A stretch of 64,000 nt of DNA from assembly GCF_016820575.1 (NCBI RefSeq), contig NZ_JAEMQH010000001.1, forward strand, positions 868,001 to 932,000, given 5' to 3'. This DNA is from Marinobacter sediminum (GTDB lineage: Bacteria; Pseudomonadota; Gammaproteobacteria; Pseudomonadales; Oleiphilaceae). Position 1 is the first letter of the stretch. Each line of letters starts with the position of its first letter. The translations under genes and the position numbers were made by a program. Of this stretch, positions 42,753 through 52,034 are shown in pieces. A model generated the notes under the pieces. The model had not been told where the DNA came from. It searched no databases and saw only the letters and a program-made list of their open reading frames with translations.

Positions 42753-44019
42753 CCAACGTTCACAGGCGGAGATTGTCCGCCAGTCGCTCAAACGCCGGTA
42801 TCGCAAGGAGCGTCGATTCCGCGCCTACGGCATCCTCGCCATTGGTATCGCCCTGTCGGCGCTGGTGATCCTGTTTACCGATATCATCGGTAAGGGCTAC
42901 ACCGGCTTCATGAAAACCACCATCACCATGGAGGTGAATCTGGATGGGGACATGATGTACCTGGACGATCCAACCGACAGTCGCCAACTCAAGATGGCAG
43001 ACTTTGTCGAGCCGCTGATCCAGGCGTTGATCAAGGAGATTCCGGGCGCCACCGAGGAGGATCGTGAGGAGGTTCGGGGGCTGATAAATCCCTACGCCTC
43101 GGTGACCCTGCGGGACGCCTTGAAGGCAAATCCGGACTGGCTGAACACCACCCGGACCATGTCCTTCCTGTCCCACACCGACGTAGACGTGTATGTAAAG
43201 CACGCCGGTGATGCCGCCTATTCGATTAAGCTCGACGACCAGCAGAAGGCCTGGGTTGAGACCTTGCTTGAGCGCGGCGCAATTGAAACTTCGTTCAACG
43301 ACACCTTCTTCAGCGGTGGTGATTCTCGGGATCCGTCCAAGGCCGGCATCCTGGGCGCCATTGTCGGCTCCCTGCTGACGATGTTCGTCACCCTGATCCT
43401 GTCGTTCCCGATTGGCATTGCCGCCGCGATCTACCTGGAGGAGTTTGCGCCCCAGAATAAGTTCACCGATTTCATTGAGGTGAACATCAACAACCTGGCG
43501 GCGGTACCCTCCATTATCTTCGGTCTGCTCGGTCTGGCGGTGTTTATTAACCTGTTCGGTATGCCGCGTTCCGTGCCGGTTGTCGGCGGGCTGGTTCTGA
43601 CACTCATGACCCTGCCCACCATCATTATTTCCAGCCGGGCAGCGATCAAGAGTGTGCCACCCTCCATCCGCGAAGCTGCGGAAGGGGTTGGTGCCTCGAA
43701 AATGCAGGTGGTGCTGCACCACGTGCTGCCGCTGGCCATGCCGGGCATGCTTACGGGTTCCATCATCGGTATGGCCCAGGCCCTGGGTGAAACAGCGCCG
43801 CTGCTCCTGATCGGCATGGTGGCCTTCATCGTGGACGTGCCCGGTGGCTTTTTCGACTCAGCGACGGTACTGCCAGTGCAGGTTTTCCTGTGGGCCGGCA
43901 GCCCGGAACTTGCGTTTATTGAACGTGCGTCAGCCGCCATCATGGTGCTGTTGACCTTTCTGATCAGTATGAATGCATTGGCCATCTGGATGCGCAAACG
44001 CCTCGAGCGCCGGTGGTAA
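42745..44019 (+). CDS. pstA: Phosphate ABC transporter permease PstA
   Basis: 424 residues with a long periplasmic insert between the first two membrane helices. The permease core has [43 protein letters not shown] and the ATPase-coupling loop [19 protein letters not shown]. It works with PstC as the channel. Its start overlaps the pstC stop by 8 nt, and pstB follows after 11 nt. Confidence 0.93.
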   Translation: MTDQRSQAEIVRQSLKRRYRKERRFRAYGILAIGIALSALVILFTDIIGKGYTGFMKTTITMEVNLDGDMMYLDDPTDSRQLKMADFVEPLIQALIKEIPGATEEDREEVRGLINPYASVTLRDALKANPDWLNTTRTMSFLSHTDVDVYVKHAGDAAYSIKLDDQQKAWVETLLERGAIETSFNDTFFSGGDSRDPSKAGILGAIVGSLLTMFVTLILSFPIGIAAAIYLEEFAPQNKFTDFIEVNINNLAAVPSIIFGLLGLAVFINLFGMPRSVPVVGGLVLTLMTLPTIIISSRAAIKSVPPSIREAAEGVGASKMQVVLHHVLPLAMPGMLTGSIIGMAQALGETAPLLLIGMVAFIVDVPGGFFDSATVLPVQVFLWAGSPELAFIERASAAIMVLLTFLISMNALAIWMRKRLERRW

Positions 44020-44030
44020 GGAGAATCGAG

Positions 44031-44918
44031 ATGAATAGCATGAATCAAAGTATTACCAACGAAGTGCCCTCCGAAGAGGAGGCAGCTGCCGGGGTTGCGG
44101 AGAGTCAGCCTACCGATACTGTCATCGAGGAAGGTAAGACGGTCGGTAAGCCCTTCGCAGATAACGCCAAGTTCTCTTTGCGCGATGTTGAAGTGTTCTA
44201 TGGCGAAAGCCGGGCCATTAAAAAGATTAGCCTGGATATTGCTCGTAATCAGGTCATCGCGTTTATCGGGCCATCGGGCTGTGGTAAGTCCACGTTCCTG
44301 CGTTGCCTGAACCGGATGAACGACAGCATCGATATCTGCAAGGTCAAGGGTTCGCTTAAGCTGGACGGTCAGGATATCTACGACCCCAAGCGAGATGTGG
44401 TGGAGCTGCGCGCCCGGGTGGGCATGGTGTTCCAGAAGCCTAACCCATTCCCGAAGTCAATCTATGACAACGTCGCTTACGGTCCTCGTATCCACGGGCT
44501 TGCCAACCGCAAGGCCGATCTCGACGAAATCGTGGAAAACAGCCTGCGTAAGGCGGGTCTGTGGGAAGAGGTGAAAGATCGGCTCGAAGCTACCGCAACC
44601 GGCATGTCGGGTGGTCAGCAGCAGCGCCTGTGCATCGCCCGCGCCATTGCTGTTAACCCGGAAGTGGTGTTGATGGATGAGCCCTGCTCAGCGCTGGATC
44701 CGATCGCCACTGCAAAAGTTGAAGAACTGATTGCCGAGCTGTCCGAGAGCTACACCATCGTGATCGTGACCCACTCCATGCAGCAGGCCGCTCGGGTATC
44801 CCACCGCACGGCTTACTTCCACCTCGGGCACCTGGTGGAAGTGAATGAGACCAAAAAAGTATTTACCGCGCCGGAACACGAACTGACCGAATCCTACATT
44901 ACCGGTCGCTTCGGCTGA
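44031..44918 (+). CDS. pstB: Phosphate ABC transporter ATP-binding protein PstB
   Basis: 295 residues. An acidic N-terminal extension of about 40 residues precedes the ABC domain. Walker A is [20 protein letters not shown], the Q-loop is [16 protein letters not shown], the signature is [16 protein letters not shown], Walker B is [13 protein letters not shown] and the switch His is in [15 protein letters not shown] before ATG 44031 supports this start over a GTG at 44013. Confidence 0.95.
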   Translation: MNSMNQSITNEVPSEEEAAAGVAESQPTDTVIEEGKTVGKPFADNAKFSLRDVEVFYGESRAIKKISLDIARNQVIAFIGPSGCGKSTFLRCLNRMNDSIDICKVKGSLKLDGQDIYDPKRDVVELRARVGMVFQKPNPFPKSIYDNVAYGPRIHGLANRKADLDEIVENSLRKAGLWEEVKDRLEATATGMSGGQQQRLCIARAIAVNPEVVLMDEPCSALDPIATAKVEELIAELSESYTIVIVTHSMQQAARVSHRTAYFHLGHLVEVNETKKVFTAPEHELTESYITGRFG

Positions 44919-44951
44919 TCCCGGCGCTGAGGAACATTGGAGAACAAGCGT

Positions 44952-45674
44952 ATGCCTACAAAGAAGGACGATGTTTACGGGGATCATATTTCCAACAAGT
45001 TCAATGACGAACTGATGGAACTCAAAACCGAGTTCCTGGAAATGGGTGGAATGGTCGAATCTCAGGTTGAGAATGCTATTCAGGCCCTGATGGATGGCGA
45101 TGGCCACTTGGCCGAGGAGATTCGAGCCAAGGATAAGCGCGTCGACCAGATGGAAATGGCCATCGACGAAGAAGCTACCCTGATCATTGCACGTCGGCAG
45201 CCGACCGCCCGGGATCTGCGTCTGGTGATTTCCGTGATCAAGATGGTGGCGGATCTGGAGCGGGTTGGTGACGAGGCCAAGAAGATTGCCAAACTGGCGA
45301 TCAAATTGTCCGAAGAAGGCCAGGCCCCTCGCGGATACGTGGAGGTGCGCCACATCAGTACCCACGTTCTGAGCATGCTGCACGACGCGCTGGACGCGTT
45401 CGCCCGTCTCGATTCCGAGCAGGCGCTGCGGATCATGAAGGAAGATAAAAGGGTCGATGAAGAGTATCAGGCCGCGGCCCGAACCCTGCTGACGTTCATG
45501 ATGGAAGACACCCGCAACATCTCACGCTGCATGTCGGTGATGTGGGTGCTGCGCGCTTTGGAACGGGTTGGCGACCACGCCTGCAACATCGCAGAGAACG
45601 TGATCTTCATGGTGAAGGGCGAGGACGTCCGTCACACCTCGGTCGAAGAAGCCGAGCGGGTGGTGGGGCGCTAA
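44952..45674 (+). CDS. phoU: Phosphate signalling protein PhoU
   Basis: 240 residues, two three-helix PhoU repeats with the paired metal-binding motifs VADLERVGDEAKKIA and LRALERVGDHACNIAE. It links Pst activity to PhoR and keeps the regulon off when phosphate is plentiful. It is the last gene of the pst operon. The ATG at 44952 follows TTGGAG. Confidence 0.95.
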   Translation: MPTKKDDVYGDHISNKFNDELMELKTEFLEMGGMVESQVENAIQALMDGDGHLAEEIRAKDKRVDQMEMAIDEEATLIIARRQPTARDLRLVISVIKMVADLERVGDEAKKIAKLAIKLSEEGQAPRGYVEVRHISTHVLSMLHDALDAFARLDSEQALRIMKEDKRVDEEYQAAARTLLTFMMEDTRNISRCMSVMWVLRALERVGDHACNIAENVIFMVKGEDVRHTSVEEAERVVGR

Positions 45675-45700
45675 GCCCCACTCAGTCCCTGTTTTTCTGA

Positions 45701-46066
45701 CTACGCCTGCTTCATCCGGTCGGTGTAGGGCGGCCAGCCCATGGGTTTGCCAGCCAGCAGGTGCAGATGGATGTGAAACACCGTCTGCCCTGAATTCTCT
45801 CCGCAGTTCATCACCGTACGATAGCCGTCGTCGGCGAATCCCATCTCTTTAGCCAGTTTGCCAGCAACCCAATAGAGGTGTCCGACCAGTTCGCGGTCGT
45901 CTTCACCGATGTCGTTGATGGTGGCGATAGCTTTCTTCGGGATGACCAGCAGGTGCACGGGTGCCTGGGGGTTGATGTCCCGGAACGCCAGGCTGATGTC
46001 ATCTTCGTAGACGATATCCGCCGGGATTTCCCGATTGATGATTTTGGTAAACAGCGTTTCTGACAT
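45701..46066 (-). CDS. HIT-family purine nucleoside phosphoramidase (HinT-like)
   Basis: 121 residues with the histidine triad in GQTVFHIHLHLLAG and the N-terminal TLFTKIINREIPADIVYEDD. HinT hydrolyses adenosine 5'-phosphoramidates. It is a cytoplasmic housekeeping protein that converges with phoU (26-nt gap). Confidence 0.93.
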   Translation of the reverse strand: MSETLFTKIINREIPADIVYEDDISLAFRDINPQAPVHLLVIPKKAIATINDIGEDDRELVGHLYWVAGKLAKEMGFADDGYRTVMNCGENSGQTVFHIHLHLLAGKPMGWPPYTDRMKQA

Positions 46067-46126
46067 GGTGGCTCCTGAATGATGCTGGGTTTGCTCGTGA
46101 GCGTGAATAATGCTGTGGCTCCGGCC

Positions 46127-47422
46127 TCAGAGCTGACGCAGGCCGGGAATCCGGTCGATCAGCTGGCTGAGCCCGGCCGGTAACCTTTCATCAATGCCCA
46201 TAGCATAGCGTGCCACTTGATTGCGGGCGAAGGGCAGGGCGCGGGCGGCGCCGAGACCCAGGTTGCGCAGTAGGTGCAGCGGTGGCACGCGATTGCTGAA
46301 CAGATGGTAGAACAGATCCATGGTCATCATCATCCGCCGGTTGGCCGGACGTCGCAGAGTTTCATACTGCTGCAACCAGGCCGGATTGGCCAGGTCCGCG
46401 CCGGCGCGGCGGGCCTCCTTGAGCAGGCCCTGTAGGCACTGGGCATCCTGAAAACCGAGATTCACGCCCTGGCCTGCCAGGGGATTGATGGTGTGGGCGG
46501 CATCGCCGGCCAGTGCCACCCGGCCCGAGAAGTAGCGTTTGGCGTGCTGGCGCGCAATGGGAAAGCTTGCTCTGGCCTCGAGGTGCGTCAGCTGGGGCAG
46601 CTCCGGTGGAAACGCTGCCTGGATGTCCTGCAGCAATTGTTCTTCGGGCAGCGCCTTGAGTCGCGCCAGCTCCTCTGGGGAGTCGTACCAGACCAGTGAT
46701 GCCCAGCTTTCGCCCGGGTGGTCTGCTTCGGCGCTGTGCAATGGTAGGAAGGCTCTGGGGCCGCTGGGACAGAAACCCTGCCAGGTGATGTCATCCACCG
46801 GACCCTGGTAGCGCACCGACATAACCATGGCCTGTTGCGCATACTGATTGCGGTTGATGCCAATACCGGCCAATTCCCGGATTTTCGATTGTGCGCCGTC
46901 GGCCCCCACGACCAGTTGTGCCTCCAACCGCTGGTCGTCATCCAGAATCAGGGTGGCGGTGGTGTCGCCCTGCTCCAACGCGACTACGCTCAATCCGGTC
47001 AGTGGGGTGACGTTGCCCTGCGCTTGCGCTGTTTGCCACAGCGCCCGTTGGGTCACCGAATTTTCGACAATGTGGCCCAAGTGGCTGCCGCCCAGACTGG
47101 CAGCGTCAAATTCGACGCGGGTCAGTTGGCGGGGCATCAGCTTGCTGAGCGGGTGGCGGGTTTCGTCCCAGACGGCGAGTCGGCGGTAGGGGGTGCTGCG
47201 CATGCCGGTGATCCGGTCCCACGCGCCCAAACTGTCGAGATAGCGTTGGCTGCCGGCACTGAGCGCCGACACTCGAATATCGGGCGCTGAGTCTGGGTTG
47301 AAGGCCGGGGCTTCGAGGCGGTCGATCAAGCCGACCCGGAAACCTTGTTGGCCCAGGCCGGTGGCGAGGGCGGCGCCGACCATGCCGGCGCCAACCACCA
47401 CTATGTCAAATGCGTGCGTCAT
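46127..47422 (-). CDS. UbiH/UbiF/VisC-family FAD-dependent hydroxylase
   Basis: 431 residues, a class A flavoprotein monooxygenase. The N-terminal FAD motif is DIVVVGAGMVGAALATGLG, the middle DG motif is VVGADGAQSKIRE, and the second FAD motif is GRVALAGDAAHTINPLAGQGVNLG. Members hydroxylate the ubiquinone ring; the sequence leans to UbiF (C6), but the position cannot be assigned by eye. It lies between the HIT gene and the YbaK-like gene. Confidence 0.85.
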   Translation of the reverse strand: MTHAFDIVVVGAGMVGAALATGLGQQGFRVGLIDRLEAPAFNPDSAPDIRVSALSAGSQRYLDSLGAWDRITGMRSTPYRRLAVWDETRHPLSKLMPRQLTRVEFDAASLGGSHLGHIVENSVTQRALWQTAQAQGNVTPLTGLSVVALEQGDTTATLILDDDQRLEAQLVVGADGAQSKIRELAGIGINRNQYAQQAMVMSVRYQGPVDDITWQGFCPSGPRAFLPLHSAEADHPGESWASLVWYDSPEELARLKALPEEQLLQDIQAAFPPELPQLTHLEARASFPIARQHAKRYFSGRVALAGDAAHTINPLAGQGVNLGFQDAQCLQGLLKEARRAGADLANPAWLQQYETLRRPANRRMMMTMDLFYHLFSNRVPPLHLLRNLGLGAARALPFARNQVARYAMGIDERLPAGLSQLIDRIPGLRQL

Positions 47423-47503
47423 ATTGGGTTCCTGTCTGAAGCCACCAGTTTACGCGATGGCACAGCTCAGACAAGCGACCCGAGGGGTGTCAGTCGTGTG
47501 GCT

Positions 47504-48058
47504 TTAGTAGCCGGCGACAGTGGGTTCACTGGGTCGCAGATCTTCAGGGTGGCGCCGACCTTTCGCCAGCCACGCGGGTTTCTTGGTTCCAGGTTTGTTG
47601 AAGCCCTGGTTCAAGACCATCGGCTGGACCAGAGTAAGGAAGTCGGAGGTTTTCATGTGCACCGATTCGGTGTGACTGCCGGCGGCAAAGGCCAGCTCCG
47701 GTTGTTCGGTCATCGCCTCACTGCAGTAGACCGACATGCCGAACAGGTTGCCGAAAGGTGGCATGGCCCCCACTTCGCAGTTCGGGAAGCGATCCTTGAA
47801 CTCCTGTTCGTCAGCCAGGTCAATGAAGTCGGTGTCGAGGATTCGGGATAAGCGATCCCAGCGAATGCGCCAGGTCGCGGGCATGACCAGCATGGCCATC
47901 TTGCCGTCGAGCTCGATGATGACCGTTTTCACAACACGGTCGCCGGCAATTTTTACGTGGTGCGCCAGTTCCTGGGCGGTAAACGCAGGGGGGTGGGAGA
48001 GGCACATGTACTCCACGGCGGCCTCATCGAGAAAATCCTTCAACTGCTGTGCGGGCAT
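47504..48058 (-). CDS. YbaK/EbsC-family aminoacyl-tRNA deacylase
   Basis: 184 residues. The YbaK fold is recognised from QELAHHVKIAGDRVVKTVII with the catalytic Lys, VGAMPPFGN and FAAGSHTESVHMKTSDF. Family members hydrolyse mischarged tRNAs (Cys-tRNA(Pro), Ala-tRNA(Pro)). The C-terminal 35 residues are a basic Pro-rich tail not usual in the family. Confidence 0.85.
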   Translation of the reverse strand: MPAQQLKDFLDEAAVEYMCLSHPPAFTAQELAHHVKIAGDRVVKTVIIELDGKMAMLVMPATWRIRWDRLSRILDTDFIDLADEQEFKDRFPNCEVGAMPPFGNLFGMSVYCSEAMTEQPELAFAAGSHTESVHMKTSDFLTLVQPMVLNQGFNKPGTKKPAWLAKGRRHPEDLRPSEPTVAGY

Positions 48059-48226
48059 AGTGACAGCCTCCTACCAGCAATGACAGCGTTTCGGGCCGTT
48101 GTTATCTCTGTAACGGGCCCGGACGGCCTGGTGGAGCCCGTAAACTCCACCATTAACCGTCATCTTAGCCTAGGATTCGCGGTTTGCGAGTAACCGGATG
48201 TATCAAAGAGCAACGGTATATGCCGA

Positions 48227-49060
48227 TCACTCTTCCTTAAATAGATGCACGTCTCGTTGCGGGAATGGAATGGTGATGCCTTCGGCGTCAAAGGCCTTCT
48301 TAACCTTCTCCTGCATGTCCCAGTAATACGGCCACAGGTCGTCGGTAGGTACCCAGACCCGGAACATCAGGTCGACGGAGCTATCTCCGAGACCACCAAC
48401 ACAGATGCGCGGGGCGGGATCGGTGAGACTGCGTTTGTCTTCTTCCATCAGGCGCTTGAGGATCGCCTTGGCCTTGTCGATGTCGTCGTCGTAGCCGATG
48501 CCGAAGGTCATGTCGCAGCGGCGGTTCTCATAGATGCTGACGTTCACCAGGGTGGCGTTCGACAGACTGCCGTTGGGAATAACAATGCGACGGTTATCGA
48601 AAGTATTAACGATGGTGTACAGAATGCTGATCTCGGCAACGGCACCCAGAAAACCTTGGGCTTCGATGGTGTCTCCCACCTTGAACGGCTTGAAGATCAG
48701 AATCAGCACGCCGCCTGCGAAATTGGAGAGGCTGCCCTGAAGGGCGAAACCGATCGCCAGGCCGGCGGCACCAATAATGGCCACGAAGGAGGTGGTGGCA
48801 ATGCCCACCATGGAAGCCACGGAAATGAGCAGAAGAATCTTGAGGACGGCACCGATCAGGCCGCACAGGAACTTGTTCAGGGTCGGGTCTTTTTTGCCGA
48901 GTTTGGCATCAAGCACGCCGACGAAGCGGTTGATCAGCCAAAGACCTATGAACAGGGTGACAATGGCCAGAACGACTTTCGGTGCATAGGCCATGGTTAG
49001 GGAAATGGCTTGCTCGATCAGTTCTGAAGCTCTGCCTTCAGATCCGAATAGGTCTTCCAT
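48227..49060 (-). CDS. mscS: Small-conductance mechanosensitive channel MscS
   Basis: 277 residues. Three N-terminal membrane helices end with the pore helix GAAGLAIGFALQGSLSNFAGG. A beta domain (FKPFKVGDTIEAQGFLGAV, RRIVIPNGSLSNATLVN) and a C-terminal vestibule follow. It opens under membrane tension to save cells from hypo-osmotic shock. It is monocistronic. The protein is about E. coli length, without the large extra domains of MscK. Confidence 0.93.
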   Translation of the reverse strand: MEDLFGSEGRASELIEQAISLTMAYAPKVVLAIVTLFIGLWLINRFVGVLDAKLGKKDPTLNKFLCGLIGAVLKILLLISVASMVGIATTSFVAIIGAAGLAIGFALQGSLSNFAGGVLILIFKPFKVGDTIEAQGFLGAVAEISILYTIVNTFDNRRIVIPNGSLSNATLVNVSIYENRRCDMTFGIGYDDDIDKAKAILKRLMEEDKRSLTDPAPRICVGGLGDSSVDLMFRVWVPTDDLWPYYWDMQEKVKKAFDAEGITIPFPQRDVHLFKEE

Positions 49061-49202
49061 AGGGGGACTCCTTGTTCGTTAGTTTTAAGAATGGCGCAAG
49101 GGTAAGTGAAATAGGCTCATGAAAAAAATAAGTTTTCTGCCTTGTTTATAGCAGACAAATGGTTCACGGACATGCCCGGCTTGCGACAGGACGGCCGTGG
49201 GT

Positions 49203-50306
49203 CTACGCAGTGGCACGAGAATTGGCCCACTCGATGATGGTTTTCGGGCCTCCTCGGACAAGAATTCGACCCTCTTTTTTGTTCAACTGGTAGTCGTACA
49301 TGGGGTCGTAGTAGTCCTGCAGCAGTGCCTGAATCCAGGCATCGTGGCCGCTGAGGTCGGACTGGCGCTGCTGAAGGGTCAGGGCGTCTTCCATCACCTT
49401 TCTGAGCCGTTGGTGGCGTTCACCGCCGAGGCGTTTGCGAATGCGGTCAAGGGCGCTCAGCAGATACTCCTGAAAATTCAGCCAGCCATTTTCCTCGCCA
49501 TCGCGGGCAAGGTAGTCGGCACACATGCCTTCGACATAGTCCTCACGGATGATGGCGGTGCGTTCTTCCAGCGAGCGTTCCAGTACCAGCAGGGGCGCCG
49601 AAGACATTCGTTCGCGCAGGGTGTCCGGCAATGCACAGCGTCCCACCAGGCGGCTTTCGTCTTCCAGTTGCACTGGGCCGGCCCGGAAGTGATGAGCCTT
49701 CAGCAAGGCAATCGCGAGGCGGTTTTCAAAATCGATCTGCGACGGCTGCGGGGTAACCTGGCGACCAAAGCTCGAACCGCGATGATTGGCCAGACCTTCG
49801 AGATCCACCGGGTTGGGCAGTTGCTGCAGAACGCGGGTTTTGCCGGTACCGGTCCGGCCGCTCAGGACCTGGAATTCGCCAGCTTCAAGGCGCTGCTCCA
49901 GGCTGTCGATGAGAAAACGTCGCAGGGCCTTGTAGCCACCCTGAACCAGTGGGTAGTCAATGCCTGAATCCTTGATCCACTGTTGGGTCAGGCGCGAGCG
50001 CAAACCGCCGCGAAAACAGAACAGGTAGCCTTCCGGGTGTTGTCTGACAAATTGCTTCCAGGCCTCAATCCGCTCCGCCTTGATGTCGCCGTCGACCAGT
50101 TGGTGCCCCAGTTCGATGGCCTTGTCCTGCCCCTGCTCCTTATAGCAGATGCCCACTTGGTGGCGTTCGTCGTCATTCATCAGCGGGGCATTTTCGGCCG
50201 TGGGGAAACTGCCCCTGGCGAACTCTACCGGTGCCCGGACGTCCATCAGCGGGACATCGTTCAGGAACAGTGACAGGTAGTCGTCGGTGTCGGGTCTGGT
50301 TGACAT
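49203..50306 (-). CDS. mnmH: tRNA 2-selenouridine synthase MnmH (SelU)
   Basis: 367 residues. An N-terminal rhodanese domain has the active Cys in LFCFRGGLRSRL. A P-loop follows (VLSGRTGTGKTRVLQQL), then the C-terminal geranyl/selenation domain (VDLEGLANHRGSSFG). It replaces sulfur by selenium in wobble uridines through a geranylated intermediate. ATG 50306 is used because the frame upstream is not conserved in type. selD is not in this window, so selenium use rests on finding it elsewhere. Confidence 0.92.
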   Translation of the reverse strand: MSTRPDTDDYLSLFLNDVPLMDVRAPVEFARGSFPTAENAPLMNDDERHQVGICYKEQGQDKAIELGHQLVDGDIKAERIEAWKQFVRQHPEGYLFCFRGGLRSRLTQQWIKDSGIDYPLVQGGYKALRRFLIDSLEQRLEAGEFQVLSGRTGTGKTRVLQQLPNPVDLEGLANHRGSSFGRQVTPQPSQIDFENRLAIALLKAHHFRAGPVQLEDESRLVGRCALPDTLRERMSSAPLLVLERSLEERTAIIREDYVEGMCADYLARDGEENGWLNFQEYLLSALDRIRKRLGGERHQRLRKVMEDALTLQQRQSDLSGHDAWIQALLQDYYDPMYDYQLNKKEGRILVRGGPKTIIEWANSRATA

Positions 50307-50442
50307 TTCAGGGTGTAACCGGTTGCGAAAAATGAGGCGCCAGTATAGCCGAACTGGCGTTTTTCTGCTCGTGGAGCGCTGTGCCACCCCCGGGAGCCGG
50401 GTACAATGGCGAGCCTAACTAACCAAGCAGAGCGGAGAGTGG

Positions 50443-51096
50443 ATGTCCCCCGAGTGTCTTGATCAGCATTTGCGCAAAACCCTGAGCCGGGGCCGGGTGG
50501 CGGTGTCGCGGCCGGCCGGGTGTTCACGGATTCCGCTACATCTTTTTGATCCGTTGGTGCTGGAGGGCCCGCTCAGCCACGATGAAGCCCAGGCAGTAGT
50601 GGCAGAACCGGCGTATTGGTCGTTTTGCTGGGCCAGCGGTCAGGTTTTGGCAAGCTGGCTACTGGATAACCCCGGTTGGGTGGCCGATAAGCGGGTGCTG
50701 GATTTCGGTTCGGGTTCCGGCATCGTCGCGATCGCGGCCGCGCTTGCCGGCGCCCGTGAGGTGATCGCCTGCGATCTCGATCCGGCTTCCCTGGATGCAG
50801 TGGCGGCGAATGCGGCTTTGAACGAAGTGTCGGTGACTTTGTGCGACGACTGGCAAGCCCGGCCCGATGGTATCGATGTGATAACCGCAGCAGACGTGCT
50901 GTACGATCCTGCTAATCGACCCTTGCTGCAGGTTTTTCGGAATGCGGTGCCAACGGTTCTGCTGGCGGATTCGAGGGTCAGGGACCTGGGTGACGATGCC
51001 TATGAGCAGCAGGCCATCGTGGAGGCGCGAACCTGGCCGGATCTGAATGAGTTCGAAGAGTTCAATCGGGTGCGGATTTACGCGGCGCAGATATAG
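50443..51096 (+). CDS. Class I SAM-dependent methyltransferase (PrmA/ETFB-lysine methyltransferase-like)
   Basis: 217 residues. SAM-binding motif I is VLDFGSGSGIVAIAAALAGA, followed by the acidic VIACDLD and the catalytic-loop segment TAADVLYDPANRPLL. The N-terminal EPAYWSFCWASGQVLASWLL resembles protein lysine methyltransferases such as ETFB-KMT. The target protein is not known here. It is divergent from mnmH. Confidence 0.82.
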   Translation: MSPECLDQHLRKTLSRGRVAVSRPAGCSRIPLHLFDPLVLEGPLSHDEAQAVVAEPAYWSFCWASGQVLASWLLDNPGWVADKRVLDFGSGSGIVAIAAALAGAREVIACDLDPASLDAVAANAALNEVSVTLCDDWQARPDGIDVITAADVLYDPANRPLLQVFRNAVPTVLLADSRVRDLGDDAYEQQAIVEARTWPDLNEFEEFNRVRIYAAQI

Positions 51097-51109
51097 CTTA
51101 GGGGAGGGT

Positions 51110-51349
51110 AAAAAATAAAGGGCAGCCCTCAGGCTACCCTTTTCAATGCTTTGTCGAAACAAGTCGGCGCTTCCTTGCGCAAAGGGCAACAACCTTGTTG
51201 CGAGTCCCTGAGCCACTCCCTGGTGCTGGCGTCCTAGCCGGCGTTCCGAATAGTATCCTTTAAGCGAGGCGTCCCTTTATCCCTGCCTCTCCCTGCAATC
51301 CGTGCGGGGGTGCGTCCGCTGCGTCGTCCTTATCCTTCTCATCCTTGAT
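51110..51349 (-). ncRNA. CsrB/RsmZ-type regulatory sRNA (CsrA sponge)
   Basis: On the minus strand this gene-free stretch carries 14 GGA motifs in about 240 nt (chance expectation near 4). Several lie in hairpin loops of the CsrA-binding kind: GCGC-AAGGAA-GCGC near 51180, CAC-CAGGGA-GTG near 51215 and GGC-TAGGAC-GCC near 51235. It ends in a strong intrinsic terminator (stem 51117-51143, T run 51115-51110). A TATAGT -10 lies at 51361-51356, giving a start near 51349. A GacA-type box lies about 180 nt upstream. These are the hallmarks of the Csr/Rsm sRNAs that titrate the translational repressor CsrA/RsmA. Family membership is inferred from architecture, not sequence identity. Confidence 0.85.
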
Positions 51350-51519
51350 GTAAACACTATAGCAACTTCTGCTTTACAGACTTGTGACATGAGTTCGTTT
51401 CTAATGAGTGAAAAATTGACGCTCCAAAACCAAACTCATTTTATTCAGTTAGTTATCGGCCTTGTGGTAGGTCTTGCTCCAGGCTGCGCACGTGACATCG
51501 CTGTATCGTCTTACGTACA

Positions 51520-51537
51520 TGTAGGAAATATCTCACA
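51520..51537 (-). promoter_or_regulatory. GacA/UvrY-type upstream activating site for the sRNA
   Basis: TGTAGGAAATATCTCACA is an 18-bp imperfect palindrome matching the GacA box TGTAAG-N6-CTTACA (TGTRRG...CTYACA form). Its centre is about 180 nt upstream of the predicted sRNA start, the distance seen for rsm genes in pseudomonads. It overlaps the stop codon of the VanZ-like gene. Confidence 0.8.
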
Positions 51538-51937
51538 AGGATTTGGGAGAATCTCTCAAATCTGAAATTTCGTCCCGTCTTAGACCCGGCCAGGGCAGCA
51601 AGCCGAGTGCGATACCGACGCCATCGGCGGCCAGATCGGCCAATGAAAACTCCCGGTAGGGTAGGCCGGCCTGAATGCCTTCGATGGCCAGACCAAACAG
51701 CAACAGTGCCGGAGCGAACCACAGGGCCTTGGCCTCGGGCCAGGACAGGCGCGTAAGCACGGTCAGTTCGAGAAAGGCGATCAGATGGTTAACCTTGTCG
51801 CTGGCCGAGGCCGGCACCGGGTAGGGGTTCGCCGTGGTAGCAAGGAACAGGATGGCTACCATGGAAATGAGCAGGGCAATTCGCCATAGCGGCCGACAGC
51901 GAAGCAGGGTCAGAACGTGATGTTTCAAATCTGCCAT
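51533..51937 (-). CDS. VanZ-like small membrane protein
   Basis: 134 residues with four predicted membrane helices and the VanZ pattern SASDKVNHLIAFLELTVLTRLSWP, then GLAIEGIQAGLPYREFSLADLAADGVGIALGLL. Its function is unknown; VanZ itself gives low-level teicoplanin resistance in enterococci. ATG 51937 is preferred; ATG 51985 is possible. It is in the same direction as the sRNA and directly upstream of it. Confidence 0.8.
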   Translation of the reverse strand: MADLKHHVLTLLRCRPLWRIALLISMVAILFLATTANPYPVPASASDKVNHLIAFLELTVLTRLSWPEAKALWFAPALLLFGLAIEGIQAGLPYREFSLADLAADGVGIALGLLPWPGLRRDEISDLRDSPKSL

Positions 51938-52034
51938 GGGGGAATTTCCGTAGGCGGCCTCGGGCTGTGTGGTCGATGGCAACATGATATGCTTTGCGCC
52001 CCGTCACTGTCATTGAAGCGGAGGGCCTACCGGA

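Noticed and set aside
51302..51565. 87-residue plus-strand open frame
   Set aside because: It lies opposite the predicted sRNA and its promoter, has no ribosome site and has no protein-like domain.
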